DNA from: JBKEHD01 sp046710445 | GTDB taxonomy: Bacteria > Pseudomonadota > Alphaproteobacteria > Rickettsiales > Midichloriaceae | Reading direction: 5' to 3' | Assembly: GCA_046710445.1 (NCBI GenBank) | Contig: JBKEHD010000021.1 | Location: 1 to 17,139 of the forward strand | Length of the DNA: 17,139 nt | Shown here: piece by piece, positions 1-6,939 of the stretch | How positions within the stretch are numbered: position 1 is the stretch's first letter | How the letters are laid out: every line of letters begins with the position of its first letter | Notes under the pieces: generated by a model | What the model was told of the DNA's origin: nothing | Database searches by the model: none | Seen by the model: the letters and a program-made list of their open reading frames with translations, nothing else | Translations under genes and position numbers: made by a program

Positions 1-1
1 T

Positions 2-70
2 CTGGCTTTAAATCAATTTGAAATTTTATGTGGAGATTTTCAGTATGATTTAGTAACAAAAATTAATTAA
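2..70 (+). CDS. Possible 3' end of a gene entering from the left
   Basis: One plus-strand frame is open from the window edge to a TAA at 68-70 and would encode the last 22 residues of a protein ending in DLVTKIN. The other two plus frames close within about 20 bases. If real, it converges on the transporter-hydrolase gene. Twenty-two codons are too few to identify a family, and an AT-rich edge could stay open by chance, so this is only a possibility. The remaining bases 71-152 are AT-rich intergenic sequence. They contain two imperfect copies of a CACAAAGAAA-starting motif (76-85 and 113-122) and no recognisable terminator. Confidence 0.2.
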   Translation: MALNQFEILCGDFQYDLVTKIN

Positions 71-152
71 CTTACACAAAGAAAATGATTGACCCATTTT
101 ATTATTTAATTAGCACAAAGAAAGAATTAACTCATTGCTACAGTTGTATATC

Positions 153-2225
153 CTAATTACCGTTTAATAAACGCTCTATATCTTTAGATTCTAAAGCACC
201 ATTGACTAATATTTCTCTACACTGTATAAGCATTAATCTCTCTAATTTCAATTTATCATTAACATTTAAGTTATCAACTGAATAAGCCACATGACCCATT
301 ATGTCTTTCAAAGTCTCTATAACTGTTTCTATTTGTTTCTTCTCTTTCATTACGCCTATTGTGCTTAAGTTATGCAGCCTGTCTACTTGCTTTATTAATA
401 ATGCCTCCTTATCATCAGTATCAAGAATACTGCCTATTATCTCTTCTATACTTTGCTTTTTGCCATCTTTATAATACCTGGTAAGCCTATATACTATCTG
501 TGCTACTCGGCTGTTAAAGTCCCTTTCTATTAATTCAATAGTACAATCAGTGTCTTCTAGTACATCATGTAGTATCGCACCCACTATTACATCAGTCTTT
601 AAATAATGTTCTGCCACTACCTCAGCTACTTCAAGAGGATGATAATAGTATGGCTCTCCTGATTTTCTGTATTGTCCCTCATGCCATTTTTTAGCAAAAT
701 TTATAGCTTTTAATATTATTTTGTCATTTATCTTATTGTTATTTTCTTCATTTATTTTTTTTATCCTTTTCATCAATTTTTCTTCCACACTTAACTCTTC
801 TTCCACACTACTATCTTGTAAATCTTCGATTAATTCATTATCATCATTAGTATTCGGATAGCTGTAGTAGTTTCCTGATTGTATTTCTAATTTTTTAAAA
901 TAGTGTAGCGATATAATATACCCTATGACAGTTGGTACAACTATAAATAATATTCCATAAACCTCAAAATATTTGGTGAAGAAAATTAAGCCAAATGATG
1001 CAATTACTTTACCTAATGGGTTTGCTATTCCAAATATTGTTACAGCATAAGTAAATCTACTTTGAATTGGGAAATATTTATATTGTATTGCATCCAATGT
1101 TCCAGCTGTTGATCGTGTAATTGATATAAATATTACTTGTATACAGAGTAGCGAAACCAAATTTGAAGTATTACTTATCCAATATGGCAAAAAGGGCAAA
1201 ATTATAATAAAAATATAAGAAATTAATAAGGCAATTTTTATAGGATGTATCTTTTTTACAAATTTTATTATTAATAAGCTTATTATTATATTTAATAATA
1301 GTGCCTTTATATTTTGGTTAGATATATCATGAAGAGATAGTTGTAATGGTTTTTTTACCGAATTAATTAAGTATACGATTGCTATATAAAATAAAATTGG
1401 GGCATGTAATTCAGTAAAGAAAAAAGCTAATTTTGTTTTTATACTAACTTTATGATGCATTTTTTTTGTATTTTTTCGCCTATAACTAATAAAATCTTTT
1501 GTTTCCCTTAATTTACTTCTAGCTAAAAATCCAAAACCAGCAACTAATGCACCAATTGCAAAAGCTAATCTCCAATTTAAATCTAGCCAAAATATAATTG
1601 ATACAATAATTAATGCAAACAACCCACCTGTAATTGAGCTAACTCCTACAACACCAGCAATCACACATCTTGCCGGATTTTTAAATGATTCTGATACAAA
1701 AACATAAGCTCCCATTTTTTCACCCAATGAAGCTACACCTTGCAACGCTCTACATGCAATAATTATAACACATGAAATTATTCCTATATCTTGATATGTA
1801 GGGGTAATAGCTATTACCGCACATGATATGCTCATAATAAAACTTGTAATAATTATAGTTGGCTTTCTCCCAATTGTATCACCTAATTTCCCTATAAGAT
1901 AACCACCAAACGGTCTCATAATATATGTAGTGCAAAAAGCAGTTGCTGCAAATAATTGTTGAGTTATAGGATCTGATTTGGGAAAAAACAAGTCATTCAA
2001 AAGTACCGCCATGTGTACGTAAAGCATTAAGTCAAAGTACTCAAGGAATGTACCTATTGAAAGCAATCCTACTGTTTCTTTTTGCTTCTTTGTTAGACGT
2101 TTGCTGTTTGTGCTGTTGCCTGAAAATTTATCAGATATAAGTATAAATCCACCTTTTCTCCAATTCCACTGACACTTTAACACATAAATAATAAAAATTC
2201 TTCTAATTTTTTTGCAACAAATCAA
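153..2225 (-). CDS. ProP-like MFS transporter fused to a RelA/SpoT-type (p)ppGpp hydrolase (HD) domain
   Basis: A two-part inner-membrane protein of up to 690 residues. Residues about 45-445 form a 12-helix major facilitator carrier of the metabolite:H+ symporter (ProP-like) type, with the loop signature GDTIGRKP at 115-122 and an RALQGVASLGEK motif at 159-170. An acidic linker (450-495), holding a small tandem repeat SVEEELSVEEKL, leads to a cytosolic HD domain at about 500-650. This domain has the RSH hydrolase residues: R520, H529 in YYYHPLE, HD at 553-554 with LEDT after it, and VDRLHN at 614-619. No synthetase domain or TGS/ACT region follows, so by family knowledge it should only degrade (p)ppGpp. 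That transport and hydrolysis are coupled is inference. The start is uncertain: the longest frame begins at a TTG (2225) with GGTGAG 5 nt upstream, and a GTG lies at 2183; no ATG occurs before the first membrane helix. It is divergent from sulP. Confidence 0.88.
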   Translation of the reverse strand: MICCKKIRRIFIIYVLKCQWNWRKGGFILISDKFSGNSTNSKRLTKKQKETVGLLSIGTFLEYFDLMLYVHMAVLLNDLFFPKSDPITQQLFAATAFCTTYIMRPFGGYLIGKLGDTIGRKPTIIITSFIMSISCAVIAITPTYQDIGIISCVIIIACRALQGVASLGEKMGAYVFVSESFKNPARCVIAGVVGVSSITGGLFALIIVSIIFWLDLNWRLAFAIGALVAGFGFLARSKLRETKDFISYRRKNTKKMHHKVSIKTKLAFFFTELHAPILFYIAIVYLINSVKKPLQLSLHDISNQNIKALLLNIIISLLIIKFVKKIHPIKIALLISYIFIIILPFLPYWISNTSNLVSLLCIQVIFISITRSTAGTLDAIQYKYFPIQSRFTYAVTIFGIANPLGKVIASFGLIFFTKYFEVYGILFIVVPTVIGYIISLHYFKKLEIQSGNYYSYPNTNDDNELIEDLQDSSVEEELSVEEKLMKRIKKINEENNNKINDKIILKAINFAKKWHEGQYRKSGEPYYYHPLEVAEVVAEHYLKTDVIVGAILHDVLEDTDCTIELIERDFNSRVAQIVYRLTRYYKDGKKQSIEEIIGSILDTDDKEALLIKQVDRLHNLSTIGVMKEKKQIETVIETLKDIMGHVAYSVDNLNVNDKLKLERLMLIQCREILVNGALESKDIERLLNGN
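781..816. repeat. Degenerate 18-bp tandem duplication in the linker of the MFS-HD fusion
   Basis: Two adjacent 18-base units (781-798 and 799-816) share their first 11 bases and match at 14 of 18 positions. In the protein they give the acidic repeat SVEEEL/SVEEKL, which separates the membrane carrier from the HD domain. It looks like a simple slippage duplication that lengthens the linker. Confidence 0.5.
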
Positions 2226-2270
2226 AACTACTCACCATCTTAACCAAACAACTGTTTTTAGGAAACTAGC

Positions 2271-2308
2271 TTAATTAATATGTCAGTTTTCACTGACATA
2301 TTAATTAA
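2271..2308. repeat. 17-bp inverted repeat (palindromic hairpin) between divergent genes
   Basis: The arms TTAATTAATATGTCAGT (2271-2287) and its exact reverse complement (2292-2308) flank a 4-base loop. They sit in the 131-bp gap between the divergent MFS-HD and sulP genes, about 31 bp upstream of the sulP -10 box. Neither side is followed by a T-tract, and both genes are transcribed away from it, so a terminator role is unlikely. An operator for a dimeric regulator or a dispersed palindromic repeat are the alternatives; the sequence alone does not decide. Confidence 0.7.
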
Positions 2309-2338
2309 AAATAGTATATTATCCGATTAATCTTAAAT

Positions 2339-2347
2339 TGTTATAAT
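2339..2347 (+). promoter_or_regulatory. Extended -10 promoter of sulP, giving an almost leaderless transcript
   Basis: TGTTATAAT is a perfect extended -10 (TGn-TATAAT). A poor -35 (TTATCC, 2319-2324) lies 17 bases upstream. Transcription would start near 2354, only a few bases before the ATG at 2357, and there is no Shine-Dalgarno sequence. A nearly identical stretch precedes infA. Confidence 0.5.
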
Positions 2348-2356
2348 AATCATAAT

Positions 2357-3940
2357 ATGTTTTTCATTCTACTTAGTAGATTTTTGATGCCTAATAAAGA
2401 TGGCAAATACCTAACAGATTTTTTATCCGGATTAACAGTAGCATTAGCATTGATACCTGAAGCCGTTGCCTTTGCATTAGTTGCTGGAGTTAATCCAACT
2501 GTTGGTCTTTATGCAGCATTTTTTATGTGCTTTATAACTGCTGTTTTTGGTGGTAGACCTGGTATGATTTCAGGAGCTACTGGATCGATGGCAGTAGTCA
2601 TGGTCTCAATTATGTTACTTTTTCCAAATGATCCTATAACTGGCATGAGCTATTTATTTTCAACAATTATTTTAACTGGAATAATACAAGTGATATTTGG
2701 TATGCTTAAATTTGGTAAATTCATTAGAATGATGCCTAAATCTGTAATGGTAGGATTTGTAAATGGCTTAGCTATTGTAATTTTTATATCGCAATTACAA
2801 CAATTTAAATACATACCTGAAGGATTTGATCATAAAGTTTGGCTACAAGGAGAGAGTCTTTATATGATGATTGGACTAACATCACTTGCGATGGTCATCA
2901 CACATTATTTACCAAAATTTACAAAAATTCTTCCGTCAGCATTAACAGCAATCATCGTTGTAACTCTTATAACCTTATTAATACCCTTAGATGGGATACA
3001 TATTTTAAATGTAAATGACATGATTGGTGCAGAGAAAGATATAATTGAACACTCTTTTAGCATCCCGTATATTCCATTCAATTGGTATTCCCTTAGCATC
3101 ATAGTACCATATGCTTTTATACTAGCTATCATTGGATTATCTGAATCATTAATGACGTTATCTTTAATTGATGAACGTACTAAAACTAGAGGACAAGGAA
3201 ATAAGGAATGTATTGCACAAGGAGTTGGTAATATTGTATCTGGCTTCTTTAAAAGTATGGGAGGATGCGCAATGATCGGTCAAAGTATGATAAATATTAG
3301 TTCTGGTGGCAGAGGTCGTTTATCTGGCATTGTATCTGCAATATTTTTATTGTTACTGATTTTATTTGCTATGCCACTCATTAAATTAATCCCACTTGCA
3401 GCTCTTGTTGGTGTAATGTTCATGGTTGTAATAGAAACATTTGAATGGGCAAGCTTTAAATTCATTCGTAAAATTCCAATGCATGATGCATTTATTATTG
3501 TTGTAGTAACGATTACAACAGTTGTTGCAGATTTAGCAATTGCAGTTATCATTGGTGTAATTTTAGCATCTTTAGTTTTTGCATGGGAAAGTGCTAAAAC
3601 CATTTATACTGAAATTAATATACATAAAAATGGATCAAAAGAATACATTTTGCATGGGCCACTCTTTTTTGGTTCAAGCACACATTTCAAATCTTTATTT
3701 ACCCCTAAACAAGATCCACAAGAAACTATTATTGATTTCAAACATTCACGTGTTACTGATCATTCTGCTATTGATGCTATTCAACATATTGCAGATATAT
3801 ATAGTAAATTAGGTAAAAGCTTACATCTAAGACACCTGAGTATAGAGTGCAAAGAGTTGCTTGGAAAAGCAGGAAATTTAGTGGAAATAAATATCTTAGA
3901 AGATCCAGATTATCATGTAGCTACCGATAAATTAGGATAA
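2357..3940 (+). CDS. SulP/SLC26-family inorganic anion transporter with C-terminal STAS domain
   Basis: Integral inner-membrane anion carrier of 527 residues, a usual length for bacterial SulP proteins. The N-terminus carries the family's early signature: GLTVALALIPEAVAFALVAG (25-44), then NPTVGLYAAFF (46-56) and GGRPGMISGATG (65-76). About a dozen hydrophobic segments follow to residue 420. Residues about 431-515 form a shortened STAS domain (IIDFKHSRVTDHSAIDAI), the cytosolic regulatory module of the family. The substrate (sulfate, bicarbonate or a dicarboxylate) cannot be told from sequence. The ATG at 2357 is chosen because the frame closes upstream and a good -10 box lies just before it; an in-frame ATG at 2387 is the alternative. 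It appears to be transcribed alone, divergent from the MFS-HD fusion and 151 bp ahead of infA. Confidence 0.92.
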   Translation: MFFILLSRFLMPNKDGKYLTDFLSGLTVALALIPEAVAFALVAGVNPTVGLYAAFFMCFITAVFGGRPGMISGATGSMAVVMVSIMLLFPNDPITGMSYLFSTIILTGIIQVIFGMLKFGKFIRMMPKSVMVGFVNGLAIVIFISQLQQFKYIPEGFDHKVWLQGESLYMMIGLTSLAMVITHYLPKFTKILPSALTAIIVVTLITLLIPLDGIHILNVNDMIGAEKDIIEHSFSIPYIPFNWYSLSIIVPYAFILAIIGLSESLMTLSLIDERTKTRGQGNKECIAQGVGNIVSGFFKSMGGCAMIGQSMINISSGGRGRLSGIVSAIFLLLLILFAMPLIKLIPLAALVGVMFMVVIETFEWASFKFIRKIPMHDAFIIVVVTITTVVADLAIAVIIGVILASLVFAWESAKTIYTEINIHKNGSKEYILHGPLFFGSSTHFKSLFTPKQDPQETIIDFKHSRVTDHSAIDAIQHIADIYSKLGKSLHLRHLSIECKELLGKAGNLVEINILEDPDYHVATDKLG

Positions 3941-4043
3941 AATTAGTATCAGACAAATTATTAAAGATTGTACTATTTTTCAATTTATCAAAAAAGCTTT
4001 AGTAAATATATAAATCATAATATATGGATATAAGTTGCAAAAA

Positions 4044-4052
4044 TGTTATAAT
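4044..4052 (+). promoter_or_regulatory. Extended -10 promoter of infA-maf
   Basis: TGTTATAAT matches the extended -10 consensus exactly and lies 39 bases before the infA ATG. No good -35 is found 17 bases upstream. The element and its flank match the sulP promoter region at 16 of 17 positions. A TTGCAA at 4035-4040 is too close to serve this -10. Confidence 0.5.
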
Positions 4053-4091
4053 AATTATAGATTACACACATAATTAAGTTTTATTAGAAAT

Positions 4092-4310
4092 ATGGCAAAA
4101 AAGGATGTCATTGAGATTAGGGGAGTGATAACAGAGTTGTTACCAAATGCTACTTTTAGAGTGAAGTTAGAAAATGATCATGAAATTATAGCTTATACTT
4201 CAGGTAAAATGAGGAAAAATAGAATTCGGGTGTTAGCAGGAGATCAAGTTACTATAGAAATGACACCATATGATTTAACCAAAGGAAGAGTAAGTCACAG
4301 GCATAAATAA
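4092..4310 (+). CDS. infA: Translation initiation factor IF-1
   Basis: A 72-residue S1/OB-fold protein, exactly the family's usual length. It binds the A site of the 30S subunit during initiation, together with IF-2 and IF-3. Recognisable family segments are the start MAKKDVIEIRGVITELLPNA, the FRVKLENDHEIIAYTSGKMRKNRIRVLAGD core and the C-terminal YDLTKGRVSHRHK. The fifth-residue region is acidic and basic as usual, and no residue looks out of place. Four bases separate its stop from the maf ATG, so the two are almost certainly cotranscribed from the TATAAT promoter upstream. Confidence 0.98.
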   Translation: MAKKDVIEIRGVITELLPNATFRVKLENDHEIIAYTSGKMRKNRIRVLAGDQVTIEMTPYDLTKGRVSHRHK

Positions 4311-4314
4311 AATT

Positions 4315-4890
4315 ATGTTTATACTAGCCTCTTCTTCAAAAAGACGTGTAGATCTACTACATAGCATAGGTTATAAACCAGATATAGTGGAGAAACCTAA
4401 TATTGATGAATCCCCTTTAAAGAAAGAATCTTCTATTAATTTAGTAAAACGATTATCAAATATAAAAGCTAATACTATAGCTGAAAAATTTTCTCCTAAT
4501 GATATTATTTTAGCTGCCGATACAATTGTAGAACGAGGTAGTTCTATAATACCAAAACCTAAAAATAAAATTGAAGCAAAACATTTCCTTCAATTGTTAT
4601 CAGGTAGAAGGCATCGGGTTTACACAGGTGTTTGTGTAGTAAATAATGGTAAATCCATACATAAAGAAGTAAAAACAATTGTCCAATTCAAAAGAATGAG
4701 CAATGAAGAAATAGATTTTTTAGTTGCTTCAAATGAATGGGATGGAAAATGCGGAGCATATGGATTACAGGGTATAGCTGGAGCATATATCAGTTGGATT
4801 AACGGACATCCCAGCAATGTAATTGGACTCCCTGTACATGAAACATATAAAATATTATCTGGATTAGGATTAAAACAATCTATTCTTTGA
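4315..4890 (+). CDS. maf: Maf family nucleoside triphosphate pyrophosphatase
   Basis: Cytosolic house-cleaning pyrophosphatase of 191 residues. By family knowledge it removes modified or surplus dTTP/UTP-type nucleotides by cleaving them to the monophosphate and pyrophosphate. The hallmarks are all present: LASSSKRRVDLL (4-15) for the phosphate-binding N-terminal loop, DESPL at 31-35, AADT with the catalytic aspartate at 69, KP at 81-82, LSGRRHRVYTG (95-105), and the C-terminal WDGKCGAYGLQG...VIGLP block (142-173). A cysteine (C146) stands where most relatives have alanine. Which nucleotide it prefers cannot be read off. Its gene follows infA by 4 bases. Confidence 0.93.
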   Translation: MFILASSSKRRVDLLHSIGYKPDIVEKPNIDESPLKKESSINLVKRLSNIKANTIAEKFSPNDIILAADTIVERGSSIIPKPKNKIEAKHFLQLLSGRRHRVYTGVCVVNNGKSIHKEVKTIVQFKRMSNEEIDFLVASNEWDGKCGAYGLQGIAGAYISWINGHPSNVIGLPVHETYKILSGLGLKQSIL

Positions 4891-4960
4891 TAATAAAATA
4901 ACGATAAAGAAAGTATACACTGTACATACGATAAGTTCACAACAAATTGTACAGCACAAA

Positions 4961-4989
4961 TTGACAATATAGAAATATTATACTAAAAT
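4961..4989 (+). promoter_or_regulatory. Sigma70-type promoter of the 66-codon gene
   Basis: A perfect -35 (TTGACA, 4961-4966) and a TAAAAT -10 (4984-4989) are separated by 17 bases. Transcription would start near 4996, about 22 bases before the ATG at 5018. A TATACT at 4979-4984 overlaps but would leave only a 12-base spacer. Confidence 0.65.
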
Positions 4990-5017
4990 CGCATCAATTA
5001 AACATTTTTTTTTATTT

Positions 5018-5218
5018 ATGGCAGGCAAGGGTTCTAAAAATAATATTAGTAACAGAGGAAAAGCTTCTGAACTAAAGAAGCTAGACGGTAAAGTAGTTAA
5101 ACCAGTATTTTACAAAGGTGAAAGAGTTGGACATGGTAATTACATGGCTGCACGATTTGATGGTGGAAAATTAGTAAAAGATGCTAGTGGCAGACCAGTA
5201 CCATATCAAAACTTATGA
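5018..5218 (+). CDS. Small basic hypothetical protein (66 aa)
   Basis: I do not recognise a named family. The product is short, basic and glycine/asparagine-rich, running from MAGKGSKNNISNRGKA to GRPVPYQNL, with no membrane segment, signal peptide or cysteine. It has the character of a nucleic-acid- or ribosome-associated small protein, but that is only an impression from composition. It is very likely a real gene: a consensus promoter (TTGACA-17-TAAAAT) lies just upstream, the ATG sits where expected, and a 14-bp hairpin begins at its last codons. That makes it a self-contained single-gene transcription unit between maf and rho. The upstream run of T before the ATG (5004-5013) leaves no clear Shine-Dalgarno site. 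Confidence 0.8.
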   Translation: MAGKGSKNNISNRGKASELKKLDGKVVKPVFYKGERVGHGNYMAARFDGGKLVKDASGRPVPYQNL

Positions 5219-5243
5219 TTTTATAATTTTAAAATCATAAGTT
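5210..5243 (+). terminator. Hairpin terminator overlapping the stop codon of the 66-codon gene
   Basis: A perfect 14-bp inverted repeat (5210-5223 and 5230-5243) with a 6-base loop. The stop codon TGA (5216-5218) lies inside the left arm. Only a broken T-run (TTTATTTG) follows, so termination by the hairpin alone is probable but not certain. Because the arms are AT-rich, a contribution to 3'-end stability is equally possible. Confidence 0.6.
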
Positions 5244-5282
5244 TATTTGCATCAAATTAGATTTTTATTCTGTTTAAAACTA

Positions 5283-5311
5283 TTGACTGCTATAGATAAA
5301 CACTCTATAGT
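5283..5311 (+). promoter_or_regulatory. Sigma70-type promoter of rho
   Basis: TTGACT (5283-5288) and TATAGT (5306-5311) are separated by exactly 17 bases. Transcription would begin near 5318, leaving a leader of about 77 bases before the rho ATG at 5395. Confidence 0.6.
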
Positions 5312-5369
5312 TCATTCATATATAAGGACATACACTTATATAATCCATTTCTTATTTATATAGTCCATT
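5306..5369 (+). repeat. Three short direct repeats in the rho promoter/leader
   Basis: An 11-base element occurs three times: TATAGTTCATT (5306-5316), TATAATCCATT (5339-5349) and TATAGTCCATT (5359-5369). The first copy contains the -10 box of the rho promoter. Each copy starts with a -10-like hexamer, so they could be tandem promoters or a repeated protein/RNA site in the leader. Rho genes are often autoregulated through their leader, but no such mechanism is demonstrated here. Confidence 0.45.
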
Positions 5370-5394
5370 ATATCTTAACAGTTAAATATTAAAA

Positions 5395-6915
5395 ATGATC
5401 ACAAATAATACAGAAAAGTTATCTGACGATAATAAAGTTGAAGAAAAACAAAATCAACCTTCACAAAGCAATCAAGAAGTAAAAAGCAATCAAGAAGTAA
5501 AAAGCAATCAAGAAGTAAAAAGTAAGCCAAAATTAAGAATAAATAAGCCAAATTCTTTTCACAAGAATGAGCCAAAAAATACACCAAATGAAAATAGTCC
5601 TGAAAATAATACAAACAAAGGTACATTTGATGGTCAAGAATTCAAAATCAAAGATTTTAAAAAAAAATCTCCAAGCTATTTGTTAGATATAGCGGAAGAG
5701 TTAGAATTACGCAATGCAAGCAATTTAAATAGACATGATTTAGTATTTGCAATACTAAAAAATTATGCAGAAAAAGGTGGAAGGATAATAGGAGAAGGCG
5801 TCTTAGAAGTTTTATCAGATGGATATGGTTTTTTAAGATCTGTTGAATCAAATTACGTACCATGTTCAGATGATATATATATATCCCCAAACCTTATAAG
5901 AAGATTTGGCCTACGAAATGGCGATACTGTAAATGGTTTAATTAGAAGTCCCAAAAGAGATGAAAGATATTTTGCATTAACAAGCATTGAAAATATTAAT
6001 GATAGTCCTGCAGAAAAAAATAAGCATAGGGTTCAATTTGAAGATTTAACCCCTTTATACCCGGACGAAAGAATTAATTTAGAATTACCAGAAGGATCAA
6101 AAAACATATACAGCGGAAGAGTAATTAATATAGTAGCACCCCTAGGTAAAGGACAAAGAGGTCTTGTTGTAGCACCACCTAGAACAGGAAAAACAGTATT
6201 AATGCAAAATATAGCTCATTCTATTTCAGTCAATCACCCAGATATACGTCTTATAGTGTTATCTGTTGGAGAAAGACCAGAAGAAGTGACTGATATGATG
6301 CGATCAGTAAAAGGTGAAGTTGTAAGCTCTACTTTTGACGAAGCTTCTCACAGACACGTACAATTGGCAGAAGTTGTTATAGCCAAAGCTAAAAGACTTG
6401 TTGAAGCTAAAAAAGATGTTGTAATACTTTTAGATTCCATAACAAGACTAGCAAGAGCATATAACGATATAGCTCCCTCTTCAGGAAAAGTATTAAGTGG
6501 AGGAGTTGATTCCAATGCTTTGCAAAGACCAAAGAAATTTTTTGGAGCTGCTCGTAATATAGAAGAAGGTGGCTCTTTAACCATCATTGCAACTGCATTA
6601 GTAGAAACAGGATCTAGAATGGACGAAGTTATTTTTGAAGAATTCAAAGGTACAGGTAATGCTGAAATAGTTCTTGATCGTAAGATAGCTGATAAAAGAG
6701 TATTTCCAGCTATTGACGTTGTAAAATCAGGCACAAGAAAAGAAGAATTGCTTATTGATAAAGCTGACTTAACTAAATCATGGGTATTAAGAAAAATATT
6801 AAATCCTATGGGTACTACAGAAGCTATAGAGTTTTTATTAGGCAAACTGAAATATTCAAAAAGCAATGCTGAATTTTTTGAGCAGATGAATACTCACAAC
6901 ATTACTAAAAAATAA
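5395..6915 (+). CDS. rho: Transcription termination factor Rho, with long N-terminal extension
   Basis: Hexameric RNA-dependent ATPase/helicase that ends transcription at Rho-dependent sites. It has 506 residues against about 420 in E. coli Rho. The extra length is a hydrophilic, Asn/Lys/Glu-rich N-terminal tail (1-85) containing SNQEVK three times (25-42). The conventional protein follows: the helical N-terminal domain (about 90-128), the RNA-binding cold-shock-like domain with the DGYGFLR motif (142-148), Walker A PPRTGKT (261-267), Walker B VVILLDS (342-348), the Q-loop region GGVDSNALQRPKKFFGAARN (369-388), and the R-loop/allosteric segment LDRKIADKRVFPAID (427-441). Walker A differs slightly from the common PPKAGKT form. 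All catalytic positions I can recognise are kept. The ATG at 5395 is used because a consensus promoter precedes it and the frame is closed upstream. ispE follows after 24 bases and is probably cotranscribed. Confidence 0.97.
   Translation: MITNNTEKLSDDNKVEEKQNQPSQSNQEVKSNQEVKSNQEVKSKPKLRINKPNSFHKNEPKNTPNENSPENNTNKGTFDGQEFKIKDFKKKSPSYLLDIAEELELRNASNLNRHDLVFAILKNYAEKGGRIIGEGVLEVLSDGYGFLRSVESNYVPCSDDIYISPNLIRRFGLRNGDTVNGLIRSPKRDERYFALTSIENINDSPAEKNKHRVQFEDLTPLYPDERINLELPEGSKNIYSGRVINIVAPLGKGQRGLVVAPPRTGKTVLMQNIAHSISVNHPDIRLIVLSVGERPEEVTDMMRSVKGEVVSSTFDEASHRHVQLAEVVIAKAKRLVEAKKDVVILLDSITRLARAYNDIAPSSGKVLSGGVDSNALQRPKKFFGAARNIEEGGSLTIIATALVETGSRMDEVIFEEFKGTGNAEIVLDRKIADKRVFPAIDVVKSGTRKEELLIDKADLTKSWVLRKILNPMGTTEAIEFLLGKLKYSKSNAEFFEQMNTHNITKK
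5467..5520 (+). repeat. Three perfect 18-bp tandem repeats within rho
   Basis: The unit AGCAATCAAGAAGTAAAA occurs three times head to tail (5467-5484, 5485-5502, 5503-5520). It encodes SNQEVK in the disordered N-terminal tail of Rho. The unit length is a multiple of three, so changes in copy number keep the frame. Copies without any mismatch suggest recent expansion. Confidence 0.9.
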
Positions 6916-6939
6916 TATTTTCTTATTTAAGTAACTATT

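Noticed and set aside
4620..4967. 115-codon minus-strand open frame over maf and the promoter of the 66-codon gene
   Set aside because: It overlaps the conserved C-terminal half of Maf and a consensus promoter. It has no start signal or recognised domain.
4979..4984. TATACT as the -10 of the 66-codon gene
   Set aside because: It leaves only 12 bases to TTGACA. TAAAAT at 4984-4989 gives a correct 17-base spacer.
5395..5650. Rho N-terminal extension as a Rickettsia palindromic element (RPE) insertion
   Set aside because: The stretch shows direct 18-bp repeats and simple composition. I find no long palindrome that would mark an RPE.
6348..6866. 172-codon minus-strand open frame within rho
   Set aside because: It lies wholly opposite the Rho ATPase core, which has all its motifs, and its own sequence shows no family features.
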